Assembly (NCBI RefSeq): GCF_963678975.1
Contig: NC_089280.1
Coordinates: 16,466,780-16,530,779 of the forward strand
Direction of reading: 5' to 3'
From: Dysidea avara
Taxonomy: Eukaryota; Porifera; Demospongiae; Dictyoceratida; Dysideidae
DNA length: 64,000 bases
The translations under genes were made by a program, and so were the position numbers. The number at the start of each line of letters is the position of its first letter. The stretch's first letter is position 1. This document shows, piece after piece, positions 44,040-57,600 of the stretch. The notes under the pieces are model-generated. The model was given only the letters and a program-made list of their open reading frames with translations. It was not told where the DNA came from and ran no database searches.

Positions 44040-45230
44040 ATCAGCCAAACTTTCATACATTCTGGCTATTGAACGGTCAGTTGATCCACTGATTATAGAG
44101 CTGCGACATTCTATTTTAGCTAACAGATCCGATATCTCTTCCACTGTCCTTGACTGTTTATCTGCTGCTAAGGCTTCAGTTGCCAACATTCACTCTGCAA
44201 CTTTCAAGAACCATGCTCGCCACAACTTACGCTCTGCTCACATTGAATATTGGAAGTCAAAACTGGAACCATTAACTGTTCAAAATAAATTTTTAGATAT
44301 TGTAACTCTGGAGCAAGCTTGCCCTCTGTGGAAGAGACTGATGTATGGCCTCCCTGAAAAACAGCTGTCCTTCCTGCTACGTGCTGGTTGTGACACTCTA
44401 CCAACCCCTATGAACCTGGCCAGATGGAACATCATTACTGACCCTAGATGTGCTCTTTGTCAAGCTCCTCAACCCACAACAAACCATATTTTGACTGGCT
44501 GTCCTGCTGCTCTAGATCAAGGCAGGTATACCTGGAGACATGATTCAGTTTTACAGGTCCTTGTTCATGGGCTCCAACAGCATTTACCTGAAACATTCAA
44601 ACTTTACGCTGACCTTCCTGGTTATCTAGCTAGTTCCAGCCCCCCTAGTACCATCCCAACCAATCTTTCCTCCACCCTCAGCAGGCCTGACTTGGTATTG
44701 GTTTCTAATGATTCCATTTGTTTGTTCGAATTGACAGTACCAACTAATACCCAGCAACATCTTCTTGCTGCTAGAGCTAGAAAGGAAGATCGATATAGCT
44801 CCTTGCAATATGACCTCCAGCTTTCTGGGTTAACTGTCAATCTTGTTCCAATTGAAATTGGTTGTTTAGGCCACTTTTTGCCAGAAACAATTGCTCAAAT
44901 GGCTACTGCTTGTGAAGTGCCAAAGAAAACCATAAGATCCTTGTTTGAGCAGGCAGCTCGCATTGCTGTGTCCTGTTCTTACAGAATTTTTAATTCTAGA
45001 GCCTCCCCGGGCTGGGATCTTTTAGACCACCTTAGGTAAACTTTAAGTATTACATATATGTAGATATAGTTTTTTGTTTTTTTTTGTGTATTGTAATTTA
45101 ATTTACCTTTAGTTAATGTAAGTCTTGCCAGGGCTCCTGTACTGATCCATCAGCACATGGTACCCCTGTGTCTAGGCCCCTGTATGCTTGTAATGTATAT
45201 TTTGTCTTAATCATTAAGACGTTTATTCTC
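44040..45230 (+). pseudogene. Retroelement C-terminal fragment with zinc motif and nuclease-like motif
   Basis: The frame is open from about 44108 through 45039. It contains a [19 protein letters not shown] motif, a Cys-Cys-His-Cys zinc pattern, then RPDLVLV and CLFELTVP, spaced like the acidic pair of a PD-(D/E)XK nuclease. That combination is found at the C-terminus of some non-LTR retroelements. The reverse-transcriptase part is missing, so the copy is 5'-truncated. A second, inverted copy lies at 52930-54020. The family name is not known to me. Confidence 0.6.
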
Positions 45231-45539
45231 TCTCTGGTATGGAAGCCGTCCTACTCGAAGCGATAGGCTATTCCTGGTAGTGTACGAGGCCTGCGCCGTT
45301 GTTTTTCAGTTGTTAAACGCCTGAAAACTTCAAAGGGAAGGTTACAAAGTCTGAAGAAAGTAGCTACACCTACGCCCGTATTTCAGTCCACCGAAAAAAA
45401 AACTACCTCAGAGCAAAGTTCACCTGTGCAGAAGTTTAATACAGACTTCATTTCGCTTTTACTTCTTACGTAAAAGCTGCTTTTACCATTGTTAATTAAA
45501 CCAGGCGCACTCCCACAGCCAGTGGGCGCGCGCCTGGTT

Positions 45540-45677
45540 AAATAAATGCTTACAAATATAAATCCGGTTACGTGTGGTTTAAGAATATCCGGTTAATTCA
45601 AGTCGGAATTTGAGGCGGAGTCACATCCTCGAGTTAGAATACCCTAGAAGATTTAGCTCCTTTATCACGATCTGTAA
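45540..45677 (+). promoter_or_regulatory. Promoter of the second Death-deaminase gene copy
   Basis: Paired ATCCGGTTA boxes at 45562-45570 and 45587-45595 flank GTGTGGTTTA, and TTTATCACGATCTGTAA precedes the ATG. Order and distance to the start codon (83 bases from the second box, against 79 in the first copy) are conserved, although much surrounding sequence has diverged. Confidence 0.6.
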
Positions 45678-48600
45678 ATGGCTGAAGAAGAAAATCCGAA
45701 TTCCCGTCAGACTTCTTCCCCTGGTTAGTTTAACAAGGGGGTGTTACACCGCCTATCAATGTCATGCCCCACCCCACCCACTAGGAATTTTACAAAGTCT
45801 AGTGTCAAATTCCCCAGTACTGGGCTAAGAAGCTTGTCAAAATTCCACTATGTCCCCACCTGGGGTTTCTATAGGGGGTTTGATTTACCTATATATTGAA
45901 ATAATTTTTCTTTCCAAACTGCCGTCGTCAAAAGCCCCAGGGGTGGGGCAAGTGTAGACGTCAAATCCCCAGTAGGTGTATGGGACCCCCGGGGGTTGAC
46001 ATCGATAGGTGCATGTTGTCAGCCACTGTACTGGAGGAGAATGAGTGTGGCGCTCGACTAGACATTGGGTGGCCTGCAGTTCGAATCCTGGGGTAGGAGG
46101 GATTTATTTTCCTTTCTTTGGCCCTTTTCTGTTTCACCTTATTGTTAGCTAGTTCAAGTAATCACTTAAAATCTCCAGTTCTTGTTAGGTTAGGTAATCC
46201 AAAGGCTGCAGTACATGTTGCTGTCAGACCTTCAGTGCTGGTCATTATAAAGTACTACTAATAATAATAATAGTCGCAGATCATAGTACAGTGATGAGTA
46301 TATATATAGCCTACTAGTATATTAAAAATTATGAATTTAAAAATGAAGTAGGGTTTCAAGCTATAAAAAGTAGTGAAACAAGAGATGAACAATGGTAGCT
46401 AGCTATTACAGCATAGCTCAGTGTCGAATCCCTACTTTTTGGCATGGTATAACAATTATTTTGTGTTCAATGCCAAAGTAGGGATTTCCCACTGAGCTAT
46501 GCTGTAATAGCTACCATTGTTCTAGTCTCGTGTGGCCAAACCGCTTTTTCTATGTCACGGCGCTTATCGATTAGAGATTATAAGCGCCTACTCCGAAAAA
46601 GGGTCTGGTCCAGAATCAATACGTAAACTTGTTTTCACACCCCAAGCAAGAGCTCGGGGTGTTTAATCAGCTTTCGTCATAAAACGTATACTTCCTTTTA
46701 AATTTCAAGCCACGTACGAACTGGAAATACCATGAACGATAGCCGGTAGCTAGAGTTGATGAGAGACACTGAGGCTGTTTTTCTACAGTTAAAAAGGTCA
46801 CGGATCGATTCCTTGTGAAAACGAAAAGGCTAAAGGCGAACTGAGCAAGGAATCAACCCGTGTCCTTTTTAGCTTTAGAAAACCAGCCTCAGTGTTTCTC
46901 ATCAACTCTACCAGCTATCGTTCATAGCATTTCCAGTGCGTACGTGGCTTGAAATTTAAAAGGAAGTTACGTTTTATGACGAAAGCTGATTAAACATCCC
47001 GAGCTCTTGCTTGGGGTGTGAAAACGAGTTTACGTATTGATTCATGAGCCTTATCCGAAATTACGTCACAGACATAAAAATGGCCGCTGTAGTGTGGGGA
47101 CGTTCGTAAAATTTGTATGGACGACTATTGGGAGAAATTTTTTGAACGGCAATATCTCAGCCAAGGCGGAAGATATCGAGTTCTAACCAACAGGTATGGT
47201 GATAAATTTGCTGAAAGAATAGGAATCTAGCGTTGTTTTGAAAATCAACCGAAAATCGCTTTTACGTACTTATTGTAATGTCTTATAGCCATACCTGCTA
47301 GTTACAGTTCGATATTTTCCTTCTTGGCTGAGATATTGCCGTTTAAAATTTTTCGTCCCATAGTCGCCCATACAAATTTTACGAATGTCCCCACACTACA
47401 GCGGCCATTTTTATGTCTGTGACGTAATTTCGGATAAGGCTCATTGATTCTGGACCAGACCCTTTTTCGGAGTAGGCGCTTATAATCTCTAATCGATAAG
47501 CGCTGTGACGGAGAAAAAGCGGTCTGGCCACGCGAGACTACCATTGTTCATCTCTTGTTTCACTACTTTTTATAGTTTGAAACCCTACTTCATTTTTAAA
47601 TTCATAATTTTTAATATACTAGTTTGTTTAGTTTTTTTGTTAAAGCATACAGCTAGCTATAAACATGTTACTGTTTTATTAGGGTGACTGCTGTATTAGA
47701 GTATCTCTAGTTGTAGAGTAATTTGTATTTTATAGCAAAATCAATTCAAATTGTTTAAGGAACGCTCAAGACTATTATGTAGATCTAATTACTTTATCAA
47801 TAGAATCACCAACAATTGGAATAGTTTGCCTAATTATGTTGTAAATAGTTCTTCGATTAACACTTTTAAATCATTATTAGATAGTCATTTAATTGATTCA
47901 AGATTTATTTTTGTATAAGTTATTTAATTGATTCAAGAGTTATTTTTGTATAATTACTGCATTGATCGGGTATGCAGGCTGTGCCTTTACCCGTATTTAA
48001 TCATAATCATAATCATAATAATAATAATAAAAAAAAGAGTATCTCTAGTCAGCTTGCGAAGTTGTGCTTGCCCCAAAAAGGGGTGTGGTCATCGTGGTTT
48101 CGATCGATTATTAGACTAGAGTATCTCAAATCAGCCAACTTGAGGGTGTGTGGTCACAAACTCATCACCACTCACTCACGACTACACACTTCACAGTCAC
48201 ATACTAGATATATCTGATCAACATATGTACCTAGGAATCTTAATTCATAAATCACTGTCTTGGTCACCTCACATATCAAATGTTGTCAATAAAGCATCTA
48301 GAACACTCAATTTCTTAAAACGCAATCTAAACAAATGTTCAAAACAAGTTAAAGAATCAACTTACCTAACAATGGTGAGACCACAACTAGAGTATGCATC
48401 TACTGTCTGGGATCCCTACCACGTTGTAGATATTTCAGAGTTAGAGAAAGTACAACGAAGAGCAGCGCGCTGGGTGTTGAATGACTATGGTAGATTCAGT
48501 TCAGTTTCTCTAATGTTGGATCAGCTGAAATGGCCTACATTACAAATTCATCGGAAATTATCTAGGTTACAAATATTGCATAAGATACACTACCAACAGT

Positions 48601-51600
48601 TATCACTCCAAATTCCTCATTATTACTTACCAAAAACACGACCAACAAGACAATACCACCATCTTCACTATATTTTACCTACCTCATCCACCACGGCATA
48701 CCAAAACAGCTATTTCTCAAGAACAATAAACGACTGGAACATACTACCAACTGATACAATTGAAATTGCAGATACTGATCTATTTACAGCTAGACTCCAA
48801 TCATATTATTGTACCTAATGTATTTTTTTATGTGATTCCTGAGCACACCAGCAGGGCTGACTGCTCAGTAAACAATAATAATAATAATAATAATAATAAA
48901 CAACACGTAAAAGGGGCGTGGTCATCGTGGTCTCGATCGATAGATCGATAATACGTAGAATAAACAACTCAAGGTGACCCGTTTGCAATGCCATTTTATG
49001 CTCTAGCCACTGTACCTTTAATTCAGAAACTCACTGCACCTGTCACTCAGGTGTGGTATGCAGATGATGCTGCTGCCTGTGGTAAAATTTCTGCTCTTCG
49101 TATGTGGTGGGACCAAGTTTCCTCACTGGGTCCTAGCTTTGGTTACTTCCCCAATGCAAAGAAGACATGGCTTGTTACTAAGACTCAGTTTTGCTCTATT
49201 GGTAAGGAACTGTTTCATGACTCAGCTGTAAATGTTACATCTGATGGCAGACCTCACCTTGGTGCTCCAGTTGGCACCTCTGAGTATGTGGAAAGATTTA
49301 CTTTTGATAAGATTAGCCAGTGGGTTTCTGAAGTTAATACACTGTCCTCCATCGCTATCTCCCAACCTCATGCTGCTTATACATGTTTTACTCATAGACT
49401 ATTTAGCCGTTGGCTGTATGTAACACGTACAGTCCCTGATACATCTTCTAGTTTCCAGTCACTCGAGAAAGCCATATTGACAAAGTTTATTCCAGCCTTG
49501 ACTGCCCTTGACCCTCCTGGTGCTCTTCAACGTTCACTCTTTGCCCTTCCAACTAGATTTGGTGGTCTAGGCATTGTTGCACCTGATTCTTTATCATCTA
49601 TTGAGTTTTCTGCTTCTTTATTTTTTTTCTTTATTATTAATTACTAGGCAGGCAGCACAGCTGGTTTGCCTAGGATGTAAATCACAAAACGCGTTACAAT
49701 CAATAAGTTAAAGTATGTATGCTACAATGTGTATGTTACAATTACTAATAATAAACAGTGCATGTGTTGATTACAACTTCAATGTATGTCACAGCACCCT
49801 TACGATCACTCGTTTTATCACAGAATTTTGGCTATACTGCCGATACTCGTTGTAGCCTGTACTCCCGTAAGCTTGAAATTAAACAATCCAAGACTATCAA
49901 TTTGTCCACTCTTTCTAAGGAACTGTTCTCTAAGCTTATACTCCCACTCTTCAAGGGCTGTTACTTTAGCACAGGAAAAGGGTGCTTCTAGCTGGCTTAC
50001 TGCCCTACCTGTGCAGGAACATGGTTTCTCCCTACACAAGACTGCCTTTCAAGATGCCCTTGCTTTGAGGTATGGCTGGATGCCCTCTCGTGCACCTTCC
50101 CACTGTGCGTGTGGTACCAACTTTTCTGTTGATCATGCCCTATCTTGTCCAAAGGGTGGATTCCCTTCAATACGCCACAACGAAGTGAGGGATATCACAG
50201 CTGAATTATTATCTGAAGTGTGCCATGATGTGGAGGTTGAGCCTCATCTGCAGCCTCTAAGTGATGAAAGGTTTCAACAGAAGACTGCCAACACTCAGGA
50301 TGGCGCACGCTTGGACATTGCCATGAATGGATTTTGGGGTGGTCATTATGAAAAATGTTATACGGACGTCAGAGTTTTTAACCCACTTGCACCATCCAAC
50401 AGTGGAACCACCCTTCAGTCATGTTACAGGAAACACGAAATAACAAAGAAGAGAGCTTATGAGTTACGAATCCGTGAAGTGGAACACAGTTCTTTTACTC
50501 CTCTAGTGTTCTCTGCTTCCAGAGGAATGGGCCATGAAGCCAGTGTATTTTACAAGAGATTGGCGAGTTTATTGTCTGACAAATGGAATGACCCTTATGC
50601 CACAGTACTAGGATGGATTAGATGTAAATTGTCATTTTGTTTGCTGCGTTCAGCAATCCAGTGCATTAGAGGAGCGCGATCTTCACAAGGTCATTACATC
50701 AATACCACCATCTTCACTATATTTTACCTACCTCATCCACCACGGCATACCAAAACAGCTATTTCTCAAGAACAATAAATGAGTGGAACATACTACCAAC
50801 TGATACAATTGAAATTGCAGATACTGATCTATTTACAGCTAGACTCCAATCATATTATTGTACCTAATGTATTTGTTTATGTGATTCCTGAGCACACCAG
50901 CAGGGCTGACTGCTCAGTAAACAATAATAATAATAATAACATCAAAAGTGCTCCTGTGGCCTTGGTGCAATCAGAGACTCAGTTTTTTGATTTAATTTTT
51001 AACTGTTTATTTGTATGTTCTAATCTTATATCTTCTTTATATTATATGGACTAGCACTATTCCGTAAAAAAAAAAGAAAAAAAAAAAAGAATAAAGAATG
51101 GGCGTGACCTTGTTACCGATCGTGGAGTAGCTACTGGTACCTCCGTACAGTCGGAGGCCGTACAGTAGCGTAGTCTAAGCGTCTTAAATAATTTCGTGGC
51201 GTCTATTATGCTGCTTAAAGAAAGTGTTGATATGGAAAATTAACGCCTCGGTATGGTTTCGTTGGATGAAGAAGACAAGCAGCCTGATTGAAAATAAAAG
51301 AAAAGACAAGGCGCACACTTGTCGGAACCCCAAAAGGCACACCCCACTGGTGAGTTTGTTGTTGTGGCGTAAAATGGTGACCGTGCGCTGCTTCGTTTGG
51401 GCTCTAGGATTGCGACTGTGGTCAGTGAGTGAGTGAGTGAGTGAGTGAGTGAGTGAGTGAGTGAGTGAGTGAGTGAGTGAGACGAAATTTCGACTGAGTT
51501 TTGACGGCTTTTTAAAAATTCTATATCCGGCCGCCAGTAAGTGTTTTCTTGTTTTTAACGCTACATTTGATGTTAGATAGACTAATATTATTCCGTAAAG

Positions 51601-54600
51601 GTGATTTTCGTCACGTAAGAAGTTTCTAAGCTGGTTTTTAAGGACGGTATTTTGGGCGGCGCGCGTCAGATTTGATGTAAACCCTACTTAAACAGTACTA
51701 CCGTATTGTTTGATATTATATTATTATCAATTTAGGGTTGGGTGATATTGAAAATTTCCTCCCACGGTTATTGTGGAGCATATATTATCACGATTATTGC
51801 AAATATCACGGTACTGAAATGAACTATAGCAAGTAGCTACACTCAAAACTGTATACACAGTACAATGCATGGGTGAACTTTGTTTATCAGCTAGCTAGGA
51901 GTCTGGAAAAACTTAGAGTATGGAGTGCATATAAATTTTGAAGGAGAGATAGCTAGTTTCTATCTATGTATATAACTAGTAGATAATTTGCTAAGGCTTA
52001 CTAATGTGAAGCCAGAATTTTTATCCCACAATCACAGAAGTGCTGTATCCAGTACACGTGCCTCGCCTTGCCTGTATTCTAATAATTAGTGCGTCGTTTC
52101 GTGTAGTAGTGCATGGGTTAGGCTTGTTTGCTAGTCAGTACAAGGAGGCTGTAATACTGATTGACAAGTACAATATGGTGTTGTTAACACGTGTAAGTGT
52201 GTAGTTGCAGCTGTATTCCCGCTAACCGCTTAAACCGGTATGGCGGTTTTTCAAAAACAAGGCGGTATTGGTTATTGCCAGCTGTAATATCGCCTTGTTA
52301 CCGTCATGCCGGTATATCGCCCAACCCTAGTGATGAGAGGCGTCTTATTTTGACTATGGCTAGGCAAACTTGCCGGATTACTTGTTTCTCATTCACAAAA
52401 ATTTGAATAGGCGGGAGGTCAGTCATTTTTCATTATTCATTATTGAACCTGAGAAAATGCTCCAAATCAGGCAGTCTGTTACTATGAAGGTTAACTAAAG
52501 CCTTTTAAAGCTACTATAATACTCACCTTTTCTGAGGTGCAAGAGACATTTGCTGTGCTATAAAATGATAGCAGCCTTCTTAGCATCAAAATACGTGTTC
52601 ATGATCATGTAATTGATACTGGAAATAATGAAATTTGAGGCGGTGGGGTGAAAGGGGATGCGGGCGGGGATGAGAAACAATTAATCAAGTTTGCCTGGCC
52701 TATATATACTCAGGGGTGCCATGTGTCCCGAAGATATGAATATTAACCACATAGTAACTCTTATTGTTTTGTGTATGCTCACGTGTATGCATATATGTTG
52801 GGCATTATTAAGAACTGTAGTGAACACGTGTTATACGCTCCTTCTCGCTCCGGCTCTCTGATGCGAATTCGATGCTGTAACCAGGATTGTACACCTTACA
52901 GGTAACCGCTATATCCGTCACCATGCACTGATACCCAAAAGGTGGACATGCAGTACAGGAGCCCTGGCAAGACTTCAGTTCACTCTCGTTTACACCATTA
53001 AATTACAATACGAAAATAATTATAATAAATTATAGCATGCAGAAGACTAGAGTTCAGTTTAGCCAAACCGATAAATCCAGATCCCAGTCTGTGGAGGCTC
53101 TAGAATTAAAAATCCTGTATGAGCAATGTGAGCAGGCTGCTCAAACAGGGATCTTAAAGTCTTCTTTGCCACTTCACAAGCATTGGTCACTTGTGCGGCA
53201 TATAAATAATAGCCTAAACAACCAACCTCGATGGAAATGAGATTATCAGATAAGCCAGAAAGCTGAAGGTCATATTGTAAACAGCTATATTGATCTTCCT
53301 TCCAAGCTCTAACAGTCAAAAGATGTTATTGAGTATCAGTGGGGATGGTTAGTTTGAACAAACAGATAGAATTAATAGAAACCAACACCAAGTCAGACCT
53401 GCTAAGGGTGGAGGAAAGAATGGTTGGAATGGTGCTAGGAGGGCAGACACTAGCAAGATATTCTGGAAGGTCAGTGTAGAGTTTAAAAATGTCAGGTAAA
53501 TGCTGTTGGAGTCCATGAACGGGAACCTGTAAGACTGAATCATGTCCCCATGTATACCTTCCTTGATCAGGAGCAGTAGGACATCCAGACAAGATATGGT
53601 TTGTTGTGGGTTGGGGAGCTTGACAAAGGGCACATTTAGTAATGATGTTCCACCTAGCTAGGTTAATAGGAGTTGGTAGAGTATCACAACCAGCACGTAG
53701 CAAAAAGGACAACTGTTTCTCAGGGAGGCCGTACATTAATCTCTTTTACAAAGGACAAGATTGCTCAAGATTGCTCAAAAGTTTGAGTCATTAACTGTTT
53801 AAAATTTTATTTTGAACAGTTAATGACTCGAATTTTGATTCCTAATAATCAACGCGAGTACAATGTAAATTATGATCTTGAATGTAGCAGAGTGAACGTT
53901 AGAAACTGAAGCCTTAGCAGCAGATAAGGAGTTAAGGACAGTGGGAGAGACGTTGGCTAGTACAGAATATCACAGCTCTACAATCAGTGGGTCAACTGAC
54001 CGCTCCACAGCCAGAAAGTGACAGTTTAGCTGACTGCTTCAGGTGAGGTAAAAAGATTTGGTGTACCACGACACCCCCTTGAAGTAATGCACAAGGTCTA
54101 ATGAAATTGCACTCTGGTTTATGGAGCTAAATAGCTACATTAATTAGTTTGATTAGTTGGTGCTGTTATAAACTGTGGACACAGGCTGTGGAAGAACGGC
54201 AAAGGTTGCCTGTAAATAGCAGCTCACAGTTGAAGGGGCACTCTTGAGATTGACAAATTGACTAGTGGTAGTGCACTTGGTCGGCCATGCAATTATGAAA
54301 GTGGCCACCATCTACTGCTGATGAAGTAGCTTAGAAGCCGAGACACCTGGCCCTAAGTAGAGTCAACATTTAGCTACATGGCTTGATCACGCTAGGAGAC
54401 TAAGGTGCTTTCCACTTCCAATACTACCATACATGGGTGCCAGTATAGGCTGCATTCACAGAACATTGAAATCATTTTCGTGTATTGTTTTGACAATCAT
54501 GTCATTCAGTGGGCAGTGGCGGAGGAAGTAGTTGATATGAGGGGGGGCTCTGCTGGGCTGACCCAGACTTATTTCTGTAGTTTGGTAAGGTGAGACCAAA

Positions 54601-57600
54601 AAAAAAAAAAAAAAAAGGTCACAACCAACTGGCAAGAGTTTTCCGCCTCACCAGCTACCATTTCTAGCTGATAAACTAGGTGGGGTCTATTCTACGGAAC
54701 GGAATCATGGACTAAACTACGGAACGGAACGCTTTCTCAAAATGAAGCCTGCAGCTTACCATTGCTGAAACTTCCTTTACAAGTTATCGATGGACCTCCA
54801 GCCGGTGATTAAACAAAGCCCCAAGAAAGATAGAAACAATTAAAGAACTGATTGTGGGTTTTAGTCGGTTGTCATTAGTAACGAAGTACTTATTGTGGGA
54901 TTAGCTGTCTCAGTGATGTTTATCTAAGAATTTATCAAGAAGAAGAGTTAATGGATCAATTATTTTCATTGAAGCTTGCACTTGTTTATGCTTAGTGTGA
55001 CTATAGACTACAGTCTGGGGCCAGCATTTCAATCATAAATCAGTACACTGAATGTTGTATGCTACAAAGGAAACAAGCAGGAAGGCAATGGTGATAAGAA
55101 AGAGCCAGCTGAAGGAACTCAGTCAAAATATAAGGAATTTTGTGCAGTGTGTGAGGTGCAAACATTCTGGCGGACTGAGTGCCACAACAAGGCAGCTATT
55201 TTTTGTGAAAATCAATAAAGTTCATGGATTCATTAACACTGCAGTGGACTAAAACCAGTAGCGAGTTGAAATTTTTCTGTTGTATGATAAAGAGCTTGCC
55301 AAGTCTTCGACTGTTAGCCTTGAATCAATACTTGAGACCACCGACAAAATCAACCAGATCTCCTAAACCTTTCATGCATCCATGCTCATAGCCACCAGAC
55401 CTTGATTTGGACCAAGATCCTAGGGATTTCTAGAGTGTAACATTTCATATGCTTCTTTCCATACAATGAAACTAGCATGTACTGTAATTTGCTGCAACAG
55501 TGTGGCTTGTGTGGGCTCCCTCGGAGTCTACCTTGAAATATCAACTACAGCAGATCTAATGCAGAACGTGCTTCGTAGCAAGAACCTGTGATCCCACTGG
55601 ACCAGCTGCATGAACTAAGAATCCTCACTCGAAAATAGTGGTGAAAAAATGTTAAGATTATCCCAACATGTGAAGTTATTTGATGTGCATACATACACTT
55701 AGCAACATATTCAAGACAAGAAATTACCACCTTTTAATCTCCAACCTTCACCGTCATCCAAGACCCAGCTCATACCAGTCCACCTTTATTCCATCAGTGA
55801 TTTTGTGAAATTATATATCTAATCTAGCCAAAGACTTTGCCACTCTAATTCACATCATTTCTTTATAATCACCATATTGTATAATTGCCACTATGTGTAT
55901 ATCTTCATTTGTAAAGTACAAAATAGCTAGGTATGTAAATTGTAAGGCAGGATTCTATTGACTGAACAAACTTAAAATTTAGAAGACAATAATTTACTTT
56001 AAATTGGATATTTAATGTCTTGCAACCCAAATCTAGGCTCACTCGTCTTTGACTGCCATCTAAAAGATTACAGATTATAGTAAAGAAGTTTTTAGTCAGT
56101 AAGAAACACCAACAAGAATATCATCCAACTCACATGTACTTGTAAATAGTACATATAGAACATAATTATTTATGTATATAAGACAAGATTTTTTACAGTT
56201 AAAAACAAGGTACGATTTTCTTTTTACTGAGAGAAAAATTCTTATCAATGTCCAAAAATTTGATGAATCCATGCATCTCATCAACCTTCACATTGGTGGT
56301 CTAAACTTTCTGAAAGTGATACTGTGTTTAAATAAAATCGAGTTATGATCAACTAGCCTTTTCCTGTCACACCAGTGTCTTTCTGGTTTCTGAAGACAGC
56401 GTCAGGAAATTCTACTGTGATTATGCTGAAATCAATGAAATTGATTAACCTTCTAAATATTGTACTATCTCATCAATATCAGCAGAAACAATTAACTGCA
56501 TGACATCATCCAATCAGCTATATTGTATATATCCAGTAACAGCCTCACGATCATGTAATAAATGAATTGAAGAGCACTACTAGGGAAACAATCATTGAGA
56601 AGGCTAATCTTGTTGCTAATGAAAACTAACAATCAATCCTTTAATAGGGGTATGTTTGATCACACACTGCCGCTGGAGGTCTGCTGATAACTTGTAATGA
56701 GGATAGATTCAGCAATGACTTGCCGCGATTTGAGAAAGTACTCCATTCCATAGTTTAGTCCATCATTCCATTCTGTTCTGTACCATAGATCCCACCTGTT
56801 TAGTTAATGGATCCATGCACTTATAGTGATGTTCACAGAATATAGCCTCCTTGTGGAACACAGCCCAGTCCGCCAGAATGTTTGCGCTTCACACACTGCA
56901 CAAAATTCCTTACATTTTTACTGAGTTCCTTCAGCTGGCTCTTTCTTGTCATCACTGCCTTCCTGCTTGTTTCCTTTGTAGCATACAACATTCAGTGTAC
57001 TGATTTATAATTGAAATGCTGGCCCCAGACTGTAGTCTATAGTCACACTAAGCGTAAACAAGGTACATACTGTAAGCTTTAGAGAAAATAAGCGATCCAT
57101 TAACTGTCCTTCTTAGATAAACATCACTGAGACAGCTAATCCCACTATGCTAATGACAACCGACTAAAACCCACAATCAGTCCTTTAATTGTTTCTATCT
57201 TTCTTGGGGCTTTGTTTAATCACCGGCTGGAGGTCCATCGATAACTTGTAAGGGAAGTTCCAGCAATGGTAAGCTGCAGGCTTCATTTTGAGAAAGCGTT
57301 CCGTTCTGTAGTTTAGTCCATGATTCCGTTCCGTTCCGTAGAATAGACCCCACCGATAAACTACATAAAAATCCTTACATAGCTCACTACACCAGAATGG
57401 AATAGATTAGATGATGAGATTATTGAGACTGACTGTGTTGAAAAATTTAAGCAAAAATTAGCCCCTTCTATGTATATAGTTAAGTAACTTATCGTAATTG
57501 TATATATTTTTATAGTTTATTATTGTAATTGTACATATGTATATAATTAAGTAACTTGTCGTAATTGTACATACTTATATAGTTAAGTAACTAATGGAAA

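Noticed and set aside
51254..51358. A third family first exon
   Set aside because: ATGGTTTCGTTGGATGAAGA resembles the other first exons, but the frame stops after 12 codons and the promoter boxes are absent.
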